Shown here: one piece after another, positions 40,691-49,612 of the stretch | Layout: each line of letters starts with the position of its first letter | Numbering within the stretch: the first letter of the stretch is position 1 | DNA from: Streptomyces sp. NBC_00576 | GTDB taxonomy: Bacteria; Actinomycetota; Actinomycetes; Streptomycetales; Streptomycetaceae | NCBI RefSeq assembly: GCF_036345175.1 | Contig: NZ_CP107780.1 | Span: 2,976,001 to 3,040,000, forward strand | Length of the DNA stretch: 64,000 nucleotides | Direction: 5' to 3' | Program-made: the position numbers and the translations under genes | The notes under the pieces: generated by a model | The model's input: the letters and a program-made list of their open reading frames with translations, nothing else | The model's database searches: none | What the model was told of the DNA's origin: nothing

Positions 40691-43600
40691 TCAGGCCGCC
40701 CGGTACGCGGCCCTCAGCTTCTCCACGGCCGCGCCGTACCGTCCGGTCAGCAGCAGATGGTCGGCGTCGGCGAAGGGCTTGGCGGTGGCCGAGGTGATGT
40801 GCTGCCCGATCTTCGCCTGCGCGATCAGCCGCGCCTGGGTGACGAGCGTGCGTCCGGCCTTCGCGTCGTGGGACCTCTCGGCCACCGTCGCCGCGATCGC
40901 CAGCGCCTTCAGGGTCTTGTCGCCGCCCTCCGGGATCCTGGTCCTCGTCGTGAGTCCCCAGCCGTACGGGAACTGCGGATCGTACGCGGTGTCGCCCACG
41001 TTGATCGGCAGCTGGGTCTCCGACTTCGGCCAGGTGAGCGGGAGTTGGCCGGTGAACGCGCGCTTGCCGTAGAGCACGTCGGCGACGCCGTCGCCCTCGG
41101 TGCCGGGTAGCCAGGAGGCGACCAGGGCGTCGATGTCACCGAGCCGGTCGCCGATGAGCTGGGGGCGCCCGGCGACGACCAGCACCGCGCACTTCATCGC
41201 CGCGCACACCCGGTCGACCGCTGCCTTGTCGGCGTCGCTCAGCTGCAGGTCGTTGCCGTTGCCGACGTCTCCGGCGCCCTCGGCGTACGGGGTCTCGCCG
41301 ACGACCACCACACCCACGTCATAACCGGCTGTCGGGGCGGAGGCGTCCTTGGAGTAGGTGACGCTGCCGCCGGCTTTCCGCATGCCCTCCAGGACGGTCG
41401 TGCCCTCGGTGATGTCCCCGGAGGAGCCCTGCCAGGTGACGGTCCAGCCGCCGGTCTGGTTGCCGATGTCGTCGGCGTTGGACCCGGCGACGTACACCTT
41501 CTGGGACTTCTTCAGCGGCAGCACGCTGTCGGCGTTCTTCAGCAGGACCTGTGACTTCGACGCCAACTGCCGTGCCACTGCCCGGTGTTCGGCCGAGCCG
41601 ATGTCCGCCGCGCCGCTCGTGTCGGCGTACGGGCGCTCGAAGAGGCCCAGCTTGAACTTCTGGGTGAGGATGCGGGAGACGGCGTCGTCGATCCGCTTGC
41701 CGTTGATCCGGCCGGCGTTCACCTCGGCGACGAGGGTGGTGTGGAAGTCCTTGTAGGCGTTCGGAACCATGATCATGTCGAGGCCCGCGTTGACGGACGT
41801 GCGGACGTCGGAGGCGTAGTCGCCGGGGATCTGGTCGATGGCCTGCCAGTCGCTGATGACGAAGCCGTCGAAGCCCATACGGCCCTTGAGTACGCCGTTG
41901 ATCATGTCGGCGCGGGCGTGCATCTTCACCGGTCCCTGGCCGTCCCCCGCGATGTCGAGGGAGGAGTAGGACGGCATGACCGAGCCGACTCCGCGGTCGA
42001 CGGCGTCCTGGTACGGGGCCAGGTGGACCGCTTCCAGTTGCTTCCGGGTGATCTCGGTGACGCCCTGGTCGATGGTGTACGAGCCGGTGGTGGAGGAGCC
42101 GTAGGTCGTGCCGCCGTCGCCGACGAAGTGCTTGGCGGTGGCGAGGACCTTGTCGTTGTCCTTCAAGTCCTGTCCGTTCGCGCGGCCTTGGAGACCCTGG
42201 ATCACCGTCTCCATCGACTCGACGAGCGCCGGGTCCTCACCGAACGACTCGTAGGTCCGCCCCCAGCGTTCGTCACGGGCCACGCAGAGGCAGGGCGCGA
42301 AGTCCCAGGGGATGCCCGTGGCCCTGACCTCGGCCGCCGCCACCTTCCCTGCGCCGTAAGCGAGTTGGGGATCACGGGCGGCCCCGATGCCGATGTTGTG
42401 CGGCAGGATCGTGGCGCCGACGAGGTTGTTGTGACCGTGCACCGCGTCCACCCCGTAGATCAACGGGATCTGGAACCGCGTTGCCTGCGCCCGGAGTTGG
42501 AAGCCGTCGATCATCTTCGCCCAGGCCACCGGGGTGTTGGGTGTGGGCGTCGAACCGCCGCCGGAGAGCAGCGAGCCGAGGTCGTAGGAGGCGACGTCAC
42601 CGGGCGTCGCCGCGACCGCGCCGCGCTCGGCCTGGGTCATCTGGCCGGCCTTCTCCGCCAGGGACATCCGGGAGAGGAGGTCGGCGACCCGCTTCTTCAC
42701 CGGCAACTTGCCGTTCAGATACGGGAGTCCGTGTGCGTCGATGACGATCTGCGGTGTCTCGGCCGGGGCCCTGGCTCCGGTGACCGTGAGCTTGAGGGGG
42801 ATCGTCTCCGCCGACTCCGCCGCCCTGTCCTTGCGGGTGAGGACCTGGATCGTGCGGGAGGTGCCGGAGGCGGTGCCCGCCGGGAAGGTGATCTCGCCGC
42901 GGACGGGCGTGTAGTCGGTGCCGTCCGATGCCGTGCCGCCGGTCGTCGTCTCGTAGGCGACCGTCACGGGGTCGGTGAGCGGGGCGGAACCGGTCGTGCC
43001 GAGAGTGACGCCGACCTTCGCCGTGCCGCCCTCCTTCACCGGGTACACGGCGGAGCCGGTGGTGACGGACGCGCGCCGTGATTGATCCGCCTTGCCGTAC
43101 AACTCGACGCCGTCCATGGCGAATCGACCGCTGATCCCGGCGGGGAGGGTGAGGGCGTACCCCCAGGTCTCGGTGAGTCCGAGGATCTGGTCGATACCGC
43201 CGACCGGCTGGTAGTCCGTGCGGTAGGCGAAGTCGGTGAAGGGGAGCTCGATCTGCTTCCAGCCGGTGAAGTCGTCGGTGAACGAGGTCGTCCAGAGTTC
43301 GGAGGCCTCGCCGTTGGCGCCGCCGTCCTTCAGCTCGAAGCTGATCTTCCTGCCGTTGCCCTGGCCCTCCCACCAGAAGCGGATGCCTTTGCTCGCCGAC
43401 CAGTCGTGGGCGGGCTCGGCGAAGGCGAAATCGTGGGTGAAGCCGCCGTAGCCGCTGATGTCGTAGGTGCCGGTGAGGACCTTGGCGCCTTCGGGGGCGT
43501 CCGTCCGTTCGGTGAGGGCGAGTCGGGGCGGGTCGTCGCTGTCGCCACCCCAGGTGAAGATGCCACCGGCGGGCGGGGAGGCGAAGGGGACCTCGCCCTC

Positions 43601-43717
43601 GAAGCGGTCCACCGGGACGGGGGCGGGGTCGTCGGCCCCGGCCGCCGTGCCCGCGGCGGCCAGGGGCAGCAGCCCGGTCAGCAAAGTGGCGCAGACAAGC
43701 AGGGCGGTTCGGCGCAT
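40691..43717 (-). CDS. secreted multidomain GH3 beta-glucosidase
   Basis: The 1008-residue exported enzyme has a signal peptide (residues 1-27, ending AAGTAAGA), a CBM11-like beta-sandwich (about 35-208), a Calx-beta-like domain (about 215-320, GGTASDGTDYTP) and a GH3 TIM barrel with YGVDAVHGHNN (422-432), KHF (529-531) and nucleophile D623 in GFVISDW. The GH3 C domain contains VAGSNADDIGNQTGGWT, and a helical tail of about 90 residues follows. It likely removes glucose from beta-glucans outside the cell. Three GAGTCC direct repeats lie 20-42 bases upstream; no dedicated LacI regulator is seen. Confidence 0.92.
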   Translation of the reverse strand: MRRTALLVCATLLTGLLPLAAAGTAAGADDPAPVPVDRFEGEVPFASPPAGGIFTWGGDSDDPPRLALTERTDAPEGAKVLTGTYDISGYGGFTHDFAFAEPAHDWSASKGIRFWWEGQGNGRKISFELKDGGANGEASELWTTSFTDDFTGWKQIELPFTDFAYRTDYQPVGGIDQILGLTETWGYALTLPAGISGRFAMDGVELYGKADQSRRASVTTGSAVYPVKEGGTAKVGVTLGTTGSAPLTDPVTVAYETTTGGTASDGTDYTPVRGEITFPAGTASGTSRTIQVLTRKDRAAESAETIPLKLTVTGARAPAETPQIVIDAHGLPYLNGKLPVKKRVADLLSRMSLAEKAGQMTQAERGAVAATPGDVASYDLGSLLSGGGSTPTPNTPVAWAKMIDGFQLRAQATRFQIPLIYGVDAVHGHNNLVGATILPHNIGIGAARDPQLAYGAGKVAAAEVRATGIPWDFAPCLCVARDERWGRTYESFGEDPALVESMETVIQGLQGRANGQDLKDNDKVLATAKHFVGDGGTTYGSSTTGSYTIDQGVTEITRKQLEAVHLAPYQDAVDRGVGSVMPSYSSLDIAGDGQGPVKMHARADMINGVLKGRMGFDGFVISDWQAIDQIPGDYASDVRTSVNAGLDMIMVPNAYKDFHTTLVAEVNAGRINGKRIDDAVSRILTQKFKLGLFERPYADTSGAADIGSAEHRAVARQLASKSQVLLKNADSVLPLKKSQKVYVAGSNADDIGNQTGGWTVTWQGSSGDITEGTTVLEGMRKAGGSVTYSKDASAPTAGYDVGVVVVGETPYAEGAGDVGNGNDLQLSDADKAAVDRVCAAMKCAVLVVAGRPQLIGDRLGDIDALVASWLPGTEGDGVADVLYGKRAFTGQLPLTWPKSETQLPINVGDTAYDPQFPYGWGLTTRTRIPEGGDKTLKALAIAATVAERSHDAKAGRTLVTQARLIAQAKIGQHITSATAKPFADADHLLLTGRYGAAVEKLRAAYRAA

Positions 43718-43737
43718 GGACCATCCCTCGGCTCTAG

Positions 43738-43759
43738 GAGTCCTTGAGTCCCCGAGTCC
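43738..43759. repeat. three tandem GAGTCC repeats upstream of the GH3 gene
   Basis: GAGTCC occurs at 43738, 43746 and 43754 with an 8-base period, 20 bases before the start codon, followed by two GGAACAC boxes near 43763 and 43790. A candidate regulatory site. Confidence 0.4.
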
Positions 43760-43874
43760 ACTGGAACACCTTGCGTGTCCTCGTGGCTTGGAACACGCCG
43801 CGAGTCAACAAGTGCCCCTGTGAGCCGTCAAGGTGCCGAACACGCCTCGCACCACTTGGCCCGAATACGGCTCC

Positions 43875-45479
43875 CTACTTCGCGGGCTCCACACCTGCCC
43901 GCAGCAGCCCGTACGTGTAGGCGTCCGCCAGTGCCTCCCACGACGCGGCGATCACGTTGTCGGCGACGCCCACCGTCGACCACTCGCCCTTGCCGTCCGA
44001 GGTGGAGATGAGGACGCGGGTCGTGGACTGCGTGCCGTGCTTGCCCTCCAGGATGCGGACCTTGTAGTCGACCAGCTCCAGCTTGGCGAGCGGCGGATAG
44101 ATCTTCTCCAGGGCCACCTTGAGGGCGCGGTCCAGGGCGTTCACCGGGCCGTTGCCCTCCGCTGTCGCGACGATGCGCTCGCCCTTGGCGAAGAGCTTGA
44201 CCGTGGCCTCGTTGGCGTGGCTGCCGTCGGGGCGGTCCTCGACGATCGCGCGCCAGGACTCGACCTCGAAGTACGTACGGGCCCTGCCCTCGGCCTCCGC
44301 GCGCAGCAGCAGCTCGAAGGACGCGTCGGCCGCCTCGAACGTGTAGCCCTGGAGCTCGCGCTCCTTCACCCGCGCGACGACCCGGCCGACCAGCTCACGG
44401 TCGTCGCCCAGGTCGACGCCGAGTTCCTTGCCCTTGAGCTCGATCGAGGCGCGGCCCGCCATGTCGGAGACCAGCATCCGCATGGTGTTGCCGACCTGCT
44501 CGGGGTCGATGTGCTGGTAGAGGTCGGGGTCGACCTTGATGGCCGAGGCGTGCAGGCCCGCCTTGTGGGCGAAGGCCGAGACTCCCACGTACGGCTGATG
44601 CGTGGACGGCGTCAGGTTGACGACCTCGGCGATGGCGTGGGAGATACGGGTCATCTCGCGCAGCGCACCGTCGGGCAGGACCTTCTTGCCGTACTTCAGT
44701 TCCAGGGCCGCCACGACCGGGAACAGGTTGGCGTTGCCGACGCGCTCGCCGTAGCCGTTGGCGGTGCACTGGACGTGGGTCGCGCCCGCGTCCACGGCGG
44801 CGAGGGTGTTGGCGACCGCGCAGCCCGTGTCGTCCTGGGTGTGGATGCCGAGGCGGGCGCCGGTGTCGGCGAGGACCGTGGCGACGACCGCCTGGACCTG
44901 GGCCGGAAGCATGCCGCCGTTGGTGTCGCAGAGGATGACGACATCGGCGCCGGCCTCGGACGCCGCCCGGACGACGGCCTTCGCATACTCGGGGTTCGCC
45001 CGGTAGCCGTCGAAGAAGTGCTCGCAGTCGACGAAGACGCGGCGGCCCTGGGAGCGCAGGTGGGCGACGGTGTCGCGGACCATCTCCAGGTTCTCGTCGA
45101 GGGTCGTGCGCAGCGCCAGCTCGACGTGCCGGTCGTGGGACTTGGCGACCAGGGTGATGACGGGGGCGCCGGAGTCCAGGAGGGCCTTGACCTGCGGGTC
45201 CTCGCTCGCCTTGCCGCCGGCCCTGCGGGTGGCGCCGAAGGCCACGAGCTGGGCGTGCCGGAAGTCGATCTCCTGCTGTGCGCGGGCGAAGAACTCGGTG
45301 TCGCGCGGGTTGGCGCCCGGCCAGCCGCCCTCGATGAAGCCGACGCCGAAGTCGTCCAGGTGCCGTGCGATGGCCAGCTTGTCGGCGACGGTGAGGTTGA
45401 TGCCCTCGCGCTGGGCGCCGTCGCGCAGGGTGGTGTCGAAGACGTGGAACGAGTCGTCGAGTTCGCTGGTTTCCGTCAT
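43875..45479 (-). CDS. cimA: (R)-citramalate synthase
   Basis: The 534-residue protein belongs to the LeuA/HOMCS family. It has DTTLRDGAQREGINLTVADKLAIARHLDDFGV (residues 15-46, catalytic Arg-Asp), EGGWPGANPRD, CDTNGGMLPAQV near residue 180, IHTQDDTGCAVANTLAA near 200 (metal histidines), GERVGNANL and a C-terminal LeuA dimer/regulatory domain. The architecture and length match CimA, which condenses pyruvate and acetyl-CoA towards 2-oxobutyrate for isoleucine. ATG with AGGAG ten bases upstream. A terminator-like hairpin and a short Ile-Ile leader peptide lie upstream. Confidence 0.9.
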   Translation of the reverse strand: MTETSELDDSFHVFDTTLRDGAQREGINLTVADKLAIARHLDDFGVGFIEGGWPGANPRDTEFFARAQQEIDFRHAQLVAFGATRRAGGKASEDPQVKALLDSGAPVITLVAKSHDRHVELALRTTLDENLEMVRDTVAHLRSQGRRVFVDCEHFFDGYRANPEYAKAVVRAASEAGADVVILCDTNGGMLPAQVQAVVATVLADTGARLGIHTQDDTGCAVANTLAAVDAGATHVQCTANGYGERVGNANLFPVVAALELKYGKKVLPDGALREMTRISHAIAEVVNLTPSTHQPYVGVSAFAHKAGLHASAIKVDPDLYQHIDPEQVGNTMRMLVSDMAGRASIELKGKELGVDLGDDRELVGRVVARVKERELQGYTFEAADASFELLLRAEAEGRARTYFEVESWRAIVEDRPDGSHANEATVKLFAKGERIVATAEGNGPVNALDRALKVALEKIYPPLAKLELVDYKVRILEGKHGTQSTTRVLISTSDGKGEWSTVGVADNVIAASWEALADAYTYGLLRAGVEPAK

Positions 45480-45592
45480 GATCTCAAGGCTCCTGAGGAT
45501 GTCGATCTCGGTCTTTACCGGAATGACCGGCTCCACCGTCCCTCAATGATCCCTCGCGCTGCTTCTTTGGCTGGAGGTGGGCCAGAAAAGCG

Positions 45593-45617
45593 AAAAACCC
45601 CTCGCGGGTGCGAGAGG
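45593..45617 (-). terminator. intrinsic terminator in the cimA leader
   Basis: On the minus strand CCTCTCGC, loop ACCC, GCGAGGGG, then five T. The stem has eight pairs, one U-G. Confidence 0.85.
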
Positions 45618-45671
45618 TCTGCGCGCGGGTCGAGGACGAAGAGGCCACCCGTACCTGGTCGTACGTGGTGG

Positions 45672-45722
45672 TCACTGCGGACCGGCGCGCCTGCTGCCAA
45701 TAATCGTGGCGAACGAGAGCAC
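45672..45722 (-). CDS. putative leader peptide with Ile-Ile codons
   Basis: GTG start, 16 residues (VLSFATIIGSRRAGPQ), stop TGA. The two Ile codons are both ATT, rare in Streptomyces. No clear Shine-Dalgarno is seen. A competing GTG at 45738 in another frame has GGAGG six bases upstream and runs to 45484, so the choice is uncertain. Confidence 0.35.
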   Translation of the reverse strand: MLSFATIIGSRRAGPQ

Positions 45723-45755
45723 GGAGGCAGTCTGGCACAGTCCGCCTCCGTGCTC
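45717..45755 (-). terminator. stem-loop after the TolB-like gene
   Basis: GAGCACGGAGGC and GCCTCCGTGCTC form a perfect 12-bp stem around 15 bases, 58 bases after the stop at 45813. No T run. It may end that gene or form part of the cimA leader. Confidence 0.65.
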
Positions 45756-45812
45756 ACCCTCCGTCTCAGGATGCGAGCACTGCGCTGATCACCGGCCTGG
45801 TCACCGGGCTGA

Positions 45813-47054
45813 TCACCTCAGGTGCCGTACGAACGCGTCGGCGCCGTCGTTGGTGTCGCCGGCCGGGATCAGTGTCGGGTCGGACGACTGGAAGACGATG
45901 CGGCGGGCGCCGTCGGCGATCCGGCCCGGCAGGACCTGGGCGGTCGCGGTGCCGCCAGTGGTGTCGGGCGTGACCAGGGTGGTGGTGCCCTTCTTCAGGT
46001 CCCGCAGATAGACGGGGTACTCCTTGCCGTACTGGCTGCCGGGCTCCGTCACCTCCGACGTGAACGTGAGGTAGCGGCCGTCGGCGCTGATCGCGGCGCC
46101 CCGGGTGTAGACCTCGCCGGGGCCGCCCTGGGTGCCGTGGATGCGCCGGTTCTTGCCGGTGCGGATGTCGTGGACGAACACGTTCCAGCTGGCGTCGGTG
46201 TCGCCGGGGACCAGGTGGGTGTCCCGGGACTCGAAGACGACCGTACGTCCGTTGCCGCTGATGGACGGGGTCAGGGACTCCTTCTCGGTCGGTGAGCCGT
46301 CGTGGGAGCGGTCGATCTGGGTGTGCTTGCGGGTGGTGCGGTCGTACAGCCAGACGTCGCCCCAGTCGTCGCCGCGCGGGCCGTTCATGTAGTTGTACTG
46401 GTAGACGACGCGGCGCCCGTCGTCGCTGACCGTCGGCTGCGAGGCGTTGCGGGGCTCCCAGGTCGGCTTGGGGTGGCTGATCCGCTGGGTGGTGCCGGCG
46501 ACACGGTCGCGCAGGAAGACTACGCCGCTGTTGTTCTGGGCGGTCTCCTGGAGCGTGTAGACGGCGTAGCGGCCGTTGGGGCTCACGGAGACCTCGGAGG
46601 GCTGCCCGGTGAAGCCGTCGGGGACCTCGATGCCGAAGCCCACCCGCTTCGCCGTGCCGACGTCGTCGATCCACACGTCGGTGTCCTCGGCGGACGGTGC
46701 GTACTGGACGTAGACGTAGCGGCCGTCGTCGAGGACCGCCAACAGGCCGCCGAACCCGGCGAAACGGAGCTTGCCGGTATGCCGGTCGCGTACGTACATG
46801 CCGCCGTGCGGCACATTGGGGTCAAGGTCCTCGGCGGCCGAAGTGAGGGCGAGGTGGCGGCCGTTGCGGCTGATGACGGAGGTCTGTGTGGCGCCGTTCC
46901 CCGCCTTCCCCTCGGGGGTGACGCTGATCGGCTCGGTGTAGGGCGCCCTGGGTGCGGCGCCCGCCGTGGGTGCGGTGAGCGCCGCCGAGGCCACGGCCGC
47001 GACGACGGCGACCGCCAGAGCGGCGCGACGATGCGTTTTCCGGTAGGTGTACAT
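45813..47054 (-). CDS. secreted TolB/PD40-type beta-propeller protein
   Basis: The 413-residue precursor has a clear signal peptide (residues 1-33, RRAALAVAVVAAVASAALTAPTAGAA). The mature part has repeated blades of the form ISxxGRYVAYxS...VYVRDRxTGxTxRIS, for example VSPNGRYAVYTLQ, ISGNGRTVVFESRD and ISADGRYLTFTSE. WD40-like PD40 propellers bind proteins or act as scaffolds; no enzymatic motif is seen. The ATG has GGGGGAAC nine bases upstream. It follows a paralogue by 26 bases and is probably cotranscribed with it. Confidence 0.85.
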   Translation of the reverse strand: MYTYRKTHRRAALAVAVVAAVASAALTAPTAGAAPRAPYTEPISVTPEGKAGNGATQTSVISRNGRHLALTSAAEDLDPNVPHGGMYVRDRHTGKLRFAGFGGLLAVLDDGRYVYVQYAPSAEDTDVWIDDVGTAKRVGFGIEVPDGFTGQPSEVSVSPNGRYAVYTLQETAQNNSGVVFLRDRVAGTTQRISHPKPTWEPRNASQPTVSDDGRRVVYQYNYMNGPRGDDWGDVWLYDRTTRKHTQIDRSHDGSPTEKESLTPSISGNGRTVVFESRDTHLVPGDTDASWNVFVHDIRTGKNRRIHGTQGGPGEVYTRGAAISADGRYLTFTSEVTEPGSQYGKEYPVYLRDLKKGTTTLVTPDTTGGTATAQVLPGRIADGARRIVFQSSDPTLIPAGDTNDGADAFVRHLR

Positions 47055-47080
47055 GGTTGTTCCCCCGTGATCGGTCGTTC

Positions 47081-48046
47081 TCATTGCACTGTCCGCAGGA
47101 AGACGTCCGTTACCCCGTTGGTGTCCCCTTTCACCAGATCGGATGACGCCGACTCGAACGCGACGACGGTGCCGTCGGAGTTGGCGGACGGATTCCGCGC
47201 CGGGAGGTCGTTGCGGCCGCCCCAGCGGTCGACGCTGATCAACTGCCGTTCGCCGGTGGCGAGTTCGAGCAGGTACACGGTGCCGGCCGAGGTGTACGCG
47301 AGATGCGTACCGGTCCCGGAGAGCGAGGGCTCGGTGCCCCTGACCCGGGTCGTGGCCCCGGTGTCGAGGTCGCGGACGTGGATGTTGCGGCCCTGCTGGA
47401 AGGCGACCTCGCGGCCGTCGGCGCTGATCGAGGGCGCGACCTTGTCACCCTCCTCGGCCGGTGAGATCAGCTCGTCGCTGCCGGTGGCCGTGTCCCGTAC
47501 GTACAACAGCCGGTAGTTCTCCGGGCCGTTGCGGTTGCCGATGGTGTACGCGACGTGGGTGCCGTCCGGGCTGATCGACTGCACGCGGCCCAACTCGTTG
47601 AAGCCGGGCGGGTTCTCGGGCCACAGCCGCTCCGAGCGGCCGGTGGCGCGGTCGTACAGGTACGGAGCCATGAACCGGGTGCCCGCGGAGAAGGCGATAC
47701 GGCTCCCGTCGGTGCTCGGCAGCGGATAGCCGTAGGTGTTGCCGCTGCCGACGTCGATCCTGGTGACCTCGCCGGTGGGCAGGTCCTTCACCAGCAGGCA
47801 CGGGGTGAAGTGCGCGCAGCCGAAGCTCGGCGCGGTGGACGTGAACGCGACTCGGTGGCCGTCGGCGCTGATCGCGGCGCTCATCGACTCCCCGTCGGAC
47901 TGGCTGCCGTCGGCGGCGGTGCTCACGCGCTCCACCCGATCCACCCTCGGCGTGTGCGGCGCGGCGGACGCGTTCGTCGCGCCGAACGCGAGCAGCAGCG
48001 CCGCCGCCCCTGACCAGGCTCCTGACACACCTGTGGCTCTGGACAT
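47081..48046 (-). CDS. secreted TolB/PD40-type beta-propeller protein, paralogue
   Basis: The 321-residue precursor has a signal peptide (about 1-31, GAWSGAAALLLAFGATNASAA) and propeller blades ISADGHRVAFTST, STDGSRIAFSAG, ISPDGTHVAYTIG and ISADGREVAFQQG, ending TNGVTDVFLRTVQ. The same final pattern (NDGADAFVRHLR) closes the downstream paralogue, which points to a tandem duplication. ATG with AGGGGGAAAC. A cysteine pair (CAHFTPC) near residue 80 could form a disulfide. The ligand is unknown. Confidence 0.85.
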   Translation of the reverse strand: MSRATGVSGAWSGAAALLLAFGATNASAAPHTPRVDRVERVSTAADGSQSDGESMSAAISADGHRVAFTSTAPSFGCAHFTPCLLVKDLPTGEVTRIDVGSGNTYGYPLPSTDGSRIAFSAGTRFMAPYLYDRATGRSERLWPENPPGFNELGRVQSISPDGTHVAYTIGNRNGPENYRLLYVRDTATGSDELISPAEEGDKVAPSISADGREVAFQQGRNIHVRDLDTGATTRVRGTEPSLSGTGTHLAYTSAGTVYLLELATGERQLISVDRWGGRNDLPARNPSANSDGTVVAFESASSDLVKGDTNGVTDVFLRTVQ

Positions 48047-48206
48047 GTTTCCCCCTGAAGTCCCCGTGAACGCTTGTCCCCCCGGCCCCGCGCCGAGGGC
48101 TCCCTTCGAGGCAAACGCATCACGCACTACAGGGTCAATCGGCCTTATTGCGTACAACCGGGACGCACACTCGGGCGTCCGCGAGAGGTCTCCTGTTCAG
48201 GTCGGG

Positions 48207-48271
48207 TGCCCCGCGCCCCAAAGGGGCGCGGGGCTGTATCCGATCCGCGGCTCAGCCGCGGGGCGCGCTCG
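48207..48271 (-). repeat. intergenic repeat family B, copy 3
   Basis: On the minus strand CCGCGGCTGAGCCGCGG, ATCGGATACA, GCCCCGCGCCCC; here the last block is followed by its own complement (CCCCGCGCCCC/GGGGCGCGGGG with loop AAA) to form a strong hairpin. It lies after ilvE. Confidence 0.75.
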
Positions 48272-48317
48272 GCCCCCACCGGCCCGCAGCCAGAGAACCG
48301 CCTACCTTGCCGAGCCC

Positions 48318-49406
48318 TCAGCCGAGGACATGCATCCAGTCGTGCTTGTCCTCGGCCGTACCGCGCTGGATGTCGAGGAGTGCCTCGCGCAGCCGCAGCG
48401 TGACCTTGCCGGGCTCGCCGCCGCTCTGCTGCCACTCGACGCCGGTGCGCTTGACCGTGCCGACAGGTGTGATGACGGCTGCCGTGCCGCAGGCGAAGAC
48501 CTCGGTCAGGGTGCCGTTCTCGGCGTCGCGCTGCCACTCGTCGATGGAGATGCGGCCCTCCTCGGCGGTGTAGCCGAGGTCGCGGGCGACGGTGAGGAGG
48601 GAGTCGCGGGTGACGCCCTCCAGGATGGAGCCGGTGAGGGAGGGGGTGACGATGCGGTCCCCGTACACGAAGTACAGGTTCATCCCGCCGAGTTCCTCGA
48701 TCCACTTGTGCTCGACGGCGTCGAGGTAGCAGACCTGGGCGCAGCCGTGCTCGGCGGCCTCGGCCTGGGCGAGCAGGGAGGCCGCATAGTTGCCGCCGGT
48801 CTTGGCGTCGCCCATGCCGCCGGGGACGGCGCGGACGCGGTCCTCGGAGAGCCAGATGGAGACGGGCTTGACGCCGCCGGGGAAGTAGGCGCCGGCGGGG
48901 GACGCGATCACCAGGAACAGGTACTCGTTGGCCGGCTTGACGCCGAGGCCGACCTCGGTGGCGATCATGAAGGGGCGCAGGTAGAGGGACTCCTCGCCGC
49001 CGTGCGCGGGCACCCAGTCGCGGTCCTGCTGGACGAGCGCGTCGATGGCCTCGATGAACGTCTCGACGGGCAGCTCGGGCATGGCGAGGCGGCGCGCGGA
49101 GTGCTGGAAGCGCAGGGCGTTCTTCTCCGGCCGGAAGGTGGCGACGGAGCCGTCGGGGCGGCGGTAGGCCTTGAGGCCCTCGAAGATCTCCTGCGCGTAG
49201 TGCAGGGTCATGTTCGCGGGGTCGATGGAGAGCGGGCCGTACGGGACGAGCTGTCCGTCGTGCCAGCCGCGGCCCTCGGTCCACTTGATCGTCACCATGT
49301 GGTCGGTGAAGTGGCGGCCGAAGCCGGGGCTGGCCAGGATCGCCTCCCGCTCCGCGCCGGAAAGTGGCGAGGCCGAGGGCTTGAGCTCGATCGTGGGCGT
49401 CGTCAT
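48318..49406 (-). CDS. ilvE: branched-chain amino acid aminotransferase
   Basis: The 362-residue class IV PLP enzyme makes the last step to leucine, isoleucine and valine. Features are LHYAQEIFEGLKAYRRPDG near residue 80, the PLP region GGMGDAKTGGNYAASLLAQ near residue 200 (Lys of KTGGNY), YLDAVEHKWIEELGGMNLYFVYG and EVFACGTAAVITPVG. Length and motifs fit the BCAT II type. ATG start. It is transcribed separately from leuB, 268 bases away on the same strand. Confidence 0.96.
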   Translation of the reverse strand: MTTPTIELKPSASPLSGAEREAILASPGFGRHFTDHMVTIKWTEGRGWHDGQLVPYGPLSIDPANMTLHYAQEIFEGLKAYRRPDGSVATFRPEKNALRFQHSARRLAMPELPVETFIEAIDALVQQDRDWVPAHGGEESLYLRPFMIATEVGLGVKPANEYLFLVIASPAGAYFPGGVKPVSIWLSEDRVRAVPGGMGDAKTGGNYAASLLAQAEAAEHGCAQVCYLDAVEHKWIEELGGMNLYFVYGDRIVTPSLTGSILEGVTRDSLLTVARDLGYTAEEGRISIDEWQRDAENGTLTEVFACGTAAVITPVGTVKRTGVEWQQSGGEPGKVTLRLREALLDIQRGTAEDKHDWMHVLG

Positions 49407-49612
49407 GAGTGGGTGTCCTTCACCGGTTTTGTGTGTGACGGGCCGCGCTCACGCCCGTACAGCCGCCGTACCGCAGTGGCCGGTGTTAGGACGTCCGAGC
49501 ATTCCCTCGGTCCGTGGCTCCGCGTTCGATTATCGCGCGAAGGGGGCCATGGACGAAAAGGGCGTGAAATGCGACCCAGGGGATGATGGTGACACCCGGC
49601 GGGGACGTAAGA

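Larger units (their letters stand above)
45480..45812 (-). promoter_or_regulatory. cimA leader region with possible attenuator
   Basis: This 333-base gap holds, in transcription order on the minus strand, a 12-bp hairpin (45755-45717), a 16-codon ORF (45722-45672) with two successive ATT Ile codons, and an intrinsic terminator (45617-45593) 113 bases before cimA. CGGGTG at 45647-45652 could pair with CACCCG in the terminator loop. This arrangement fits translation-coupled attenuation; the alternative is that both hairpins simply end the upstream TolB transcript. Confidence 0.5.

Noticed and set aside
45601..45660. A T-box riboswitch upstream of cimA, suggested by GGGTGG
   Set aside because: The conserved T-box core (GGTGGNACCRCG) is not present and no specifier hairpin was recognised.
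45484..45738. An 84-residue minus-strand frame with a good Shine-Dalgarno before cimA
   Set aside because: It runs through both the terminator hairpin and the cimA ribosome-binding region; composition is not convincing. Kept only as a rival leader start.
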